A DNA stretch of 6,713 bases from Thermoplasmata archaeon. Lineage in GTDB: Archaea; Thermoplasmatota; Thermoplasmata; Thermoplasmatales; Thermoplasmataceae. The notes below the pieces were generated by a model, which saw only the letters and a list, made by a program, of their open reading frames with translations, ran no database searches and was not told where the DNA came from. The stretch lies in the NCBI GenBank assembly GCA_021797225.1, contig JAKAAE010000090.1, positions 1 through 6,713 on the forward strand. The letters are read 5' to 3'. Of this stretch, positions 5,360-6,713 are shown in pieces (the stretch's first letter is position 1; each line of letters starts with the position of its first letter). The position numbers and the translations under genes are program-made.

Positions 5360-5400
5360 ATTTTTATGTGTACAGCAATCTCATAAAAATATACCGGTAT
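5360..5400. promoter_or_regulatory. Inverted repeat plus 10-base palindrome upstream of the NifX-like gene
   Basis: ATTTTTATG (5360-5368) and CATAAAAAT (5382-5390) form a 9-base inverted repeat with a 13-base spacer. It is followed directly by the perfect palindrome ATACCGGTAT (5391-5400). The palindrome ends 23 bases before the TATA box, where archaeal activators often bind. Two adjacent symmetric sites suggest regulation, but no regulator is known. Confidence 0.4.
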
Positions 5401-5422
5401 TGTTACAAAGATTTTTGTTATA

Positions 5423-5431
5423 GTTTAAATC
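5423..5431 (+). promoter_or_regulatory. TATA box of the NifX-like gene
   Basis: TTTAAAT (5424-5430) is centred about 25 bases upstream of the ATG at 5452, and there is no Shine-Dalgarno sequence in between. This predicts a leaderless transcript and supports the chosen start. Confidence 0.6.
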
Positions 5432-5451
5432 TGGGATTGTAATATATTGTT

Positions 5452-5832
5452 ATGACAACGAGAATTGGAATTCCTGTAAACGGAATAACCATAAGTGGCC
5501 CTGGAGATGGCATGGAAGTTCATATATTTGAAGTGGAGAACACAAAATACAAATTGATAGAAAGCTACGAAAATCCTGCTTTAAAGGCCACCTCAACCCG
5601 GGGCATACATATGCTGAAATCAGTTCTAGGAAAAAATGTGGATGCAATAATAGTTTCAGAAATTGGGGCTCCTGGAGTGCGTTTTCTGAAAGACAAGATG
5701 AAGATATATTTTTCAAATAATATGAATGAGACTCAAGCACTTGAATTCTATATACAGGGAAAATTGGAAGAGATAACATTGCCGACCCACGAATCTCCTG
5801 CTCATGATGGAAATAATCATAACTTAAAATAA
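5452..5832 (+). CDS. NifX/NifB-C-terminal-like protein (dinitrogenase iron-molybdenum cofactor domain)
   Basis: A 126-residue cytoplasmic protein consisting of a single Nitro_FeMo-Co type domain. It has an N-terminal strand RIGIPVNG (4-11), a second strand EVHIFEVEN (22-30), VDAIIVSEIGAPGVRFL (63-79), which is the conserved 'da.i...iG..a...L' core, KIYFSN (84-89), and the final helix with ALEFYIQGKLEEI (96-108). Relatives are stand-alone NifX/NafY-like or MTH1175-like proteins, common in archaea that do not fix nitrogen; some are thought to carry metal or iron-sulphur clusters. The tail after residue 110 adds three histidines (THESPAHDGNNH) that could bind metal. No nif genes are nearby, so a nitrogenase role is unlikely. 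It converges on the gene at 5851 with only 18 bases between stop codons. Confidence 0.85.
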   Translation: MTTRIGIPVNGITISGPGDGMEVHIFEVENTKYKLIESYENPALKATSTRGIHMLKSVLGKNVDAIIVSEIGAPGVRFLKDKMKIYFSNNMNETQALEFYIQGKLEEITLPTHESPAHDGNNHNLK

Positions 5833-5850
5833 ATATGTAATTATTAATTT

Positions 5851-6474
5851 CTATTTTAATTTATATCCGCAGTTCGGACAGTAAGTCATATCTTCACTAA
5901 CAGGATAACCACATCTCGGGCATCTGTGGGCAGCATCAGGCAGATTTTCATCATTTTTATCTTCAGCCATATTCTCCCTTATACTTTGATATGGATTTTT
6001 TTTGTTGTCGTCACCGAAGACAGCCATTCCAATATTGGCCCGTGGCGCCTTTGCCCTAGCCATATCCAGCTCATGTTTTTTATTTTCCAGAACTTCCTTT
6101 TCTTTCCTGTTAGATTCGTCCCTTTTTGCAACAGTTGCAAGTCTTGTAATTTGATCTACCCACGGTTTTGGTTTTTTAAGGGCAAAATCCACCCTGATAA
6201 GCTTCTGTGATTCCCCGTAATATTCAATACTGAGTATCTGTTTGGTAAAAACAGGAAATGTTGGTTTAGCAAAATTTGCGTTTTCAACGTTATAAAGGAA
6301 CAGATTGAGATCTAAAACAGCGGGGGAGGCCCTTATAAACGACTTTTTCCCCTTTCTCTCGAATATTATACGCTTATCTGTCAGGAAAAGCATACCATTA
6401 ATATATTCATTATTCTCTATTTTTTTCGCTTTTGAACTCAAGAATTCATGTTCATCATTTTCATATATCGGCAT
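5851..6474 (-). CDS. PH/GRAM-like domain protein with C-terminal zinc ribbon
   Basis: A 207-residue soluble protein, with numbering from the ATG at 6474. Residues 1-110 look like a bacterial/archaeal PH or GRAM-like domain: EYINGMLFLTDKRIIFERKGKKSF is the typical 'G.l.lTdkRiif' hairpin. A charged, probably helical stretch follows (about 110-145), then a polar linker, then a zinc ribbon with CPRC (185-188) and CPNC (199-202) spaced for one Zn ion. The function is unknown; such proteins often act as membrane-proximal or scaffold adaptors. The frame extends 20 codons further to a GTG at 6534, but the ATG at 6474 has a TATA box 26 bases upstream and the extension would overlap that promoter, so the shorter form is preferred. 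No transmembrane segment is present. Confidence 0.75.
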   Translation of the reverse strand: MPIYENDEHEFLSSKAKKIENNEYINGMLFLTDKRIIFERKGKKSFIRASPAVLDLNLFLYNVENANFAKPTFPVFTKQILSIEYYGESQKLIRVDFALKKPKPWVDQITRLATVAKRDESNRKEKEVLENKKHELDMARAKAPRANIGMAVFGDDNKKNPYQSIRENMAEDKNDENLPDAAHRCPRCGYPVSEDMTYCPNCGYKLK

Positions 6475-6495
6475 TATATGCAGATAATATATAAG

Positions 6496-6503
6496 ATAAT
6501 AAA
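6496..6503 (-). promoter_or_regulatory. TATA box of the PH/zinc-ribbon gene
   Basis: TTTATTAT on the minus strand is centred about 26 bases before the ATG at 6474, giving a leaderless transcript. It lies inside the possible 20-codon N-terminal extension, which argues against the upstream GTG start. Confidence 0.55.
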
Positions 6504-6552
6504 TTTTCTCTATGTTGTTCCGCTTTTTGATCACATTAATTTAATCCCTAAC

Positions 6553-6713
6553 TCAAGCCTTTTTACGTAATATGTCCATGTCTATCTTCATATCAGAAAT
6601 GATCTCCTTTGCCTTCTTCGGTATCTCACCCATGATCTCTCCCTTCTCCATTTTGTATATTTTAATTCTTGACAGAATGAGAAGGATATCCCTTACACTG
6701 TATTTTCCATCTA
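6553..6713 (-). CDS. C-terminal 52 residues of a probable IS4/IS1634-like transposase (partial)
   Basis: The frame is open from the right window edge to the TGA at 6553-6555. The visible tail includes YSVRDILLILSRIKIYKM and GEIPKKAKEIISDMKID. A helical 'iL..LskIk.y...g....e.pKk.keIi..l.i' ending is typical of archaeal IS4/IS1634-type transposases. The catalytic part lies outside the window, so the call rests on this tail alone. It may be an intact element, a fragment or an unrelated helical protein. The gene is 78 bases upstream of the ATG at 6474 on the same strand. Confidence 0.45.
   Translation of the reverse strand, partial: DGKYSVRDILLILSRIKIYKMEKGEIMGEIPKKAKEIISDMKIDMDILRKKA

Larger units (their letters stand above)
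5114..5451. other. Intergenic stretch without a convincing gene
   Basis: These 338 bases hold only short frames without family resemblance. The first part is probably the tail of the decayed IS605 element. The second part, from about 5320, contains three inverted repeats and then the promoter of the gene at 5452. No tRNA, rRNA or CRISPR-like repeat is seen. Confidence 0.6.

Noticed and set aside
5450..5779. 109-codon minus-strand frame opposite the NifX-like gene
   Set aside because: The sense strand encodes a complete recognised domain with a promoter; the antisense frame is Leu/Ser/Cys-rich shadow sequence.
5926..6487. Plus-strand frames opposite the PH/zinc-ribbon gene (5926-6210 and 6305-6487)
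   Set aside because: They are antisense to the zinc ribbon and PH-like domain, with no start signals.
6475..6534. N-terminal extension of the PH/zinc-ribbon protein to a GTG start
   Set aside because: The extension covers the best TATA box and is Lys/Tyr/Ile-rich translation of AT-rich promoter DNA; the ATG at 6474 has ideal leaderless spacing.
1..6713. CRISPR array, tRNA or rRNA genes
   Set aside because: No regularly spaced direct repeats, cloverleaf-like segment with a T-loop motif, or conserved rRNA stretch could be found on either strand.

Overview
The window looks like chromosomal DNA of an acidophilic archaeon close to the Thermoplasmatales (Thermoplasma, Picrophilus, Ferroplasma, Cuniculiplasma or the uncultured 'alphabet plasmas'). 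The basis is AT-rich DNA, heavy use of ATA, AGA and AGG codons, TATA boxes centred about 25 bases upstream of start codons that have no ribosome binding site (leaderless mRNAs), and a Sulfolobus-LacS-type GH1 glycosidase. The genus is an inference.

Layout. (1) 1-460: 5' part of an IS110-family element on the minus strand. It holds the transposase N-terminus, running off the left edge, preceded by a strongly structured non-coding block that fits a bridge RNA. (2) 493-3320: a two-gene minus-strand sugar module, a LacS-type beta-glycosidase followed by a GPH/MelB-like transporter. (3) 3365-4840: a complete insertion sequence with near-perfect terminal inverted repeats. Unusually it carries two divergent genes, a DDE transposase and a 97-residue protein of unknown function, reading out from one palindromic TATA box. 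(4) 4841-5113: the 3' end of a TnpB (IS605 OrfB) gene, cut off exactly at the insertion sequence. (5) 5114-5451: 338 bases without a convincing gene, with several inverted repeats leading into a promoter. (6) 5452-5832: a NifX/NifB-C-terminal-like protein. (7) 5851-6474, convergent with it: a PH/GRAM-like protein with a C-terminal zinc ribbon. (8) 6553-6713: the C-terminus of a probable transposase, running off the right edge.

How it fits together. The glycosidase and transporter form a small disaccharide or glycoside uptake-and-hydrolysis unit, with a mobile element within about 50 bases on each side. The DDE element sits just upstream of the glycosidase promoter and abuts a decapitated tnpB. 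No target duplication is visible, so a deletion or recombination probably joined these pieces. Four different mobile-element lineages in 6.7 kb mark this as a plastic region. The points most worth pursuing are the candidate archaeal bridge RNA, whose donor-guide segment can pair with the predicted element end, and the conserved-looking accessory gene inside the two-gene insertion sequence.
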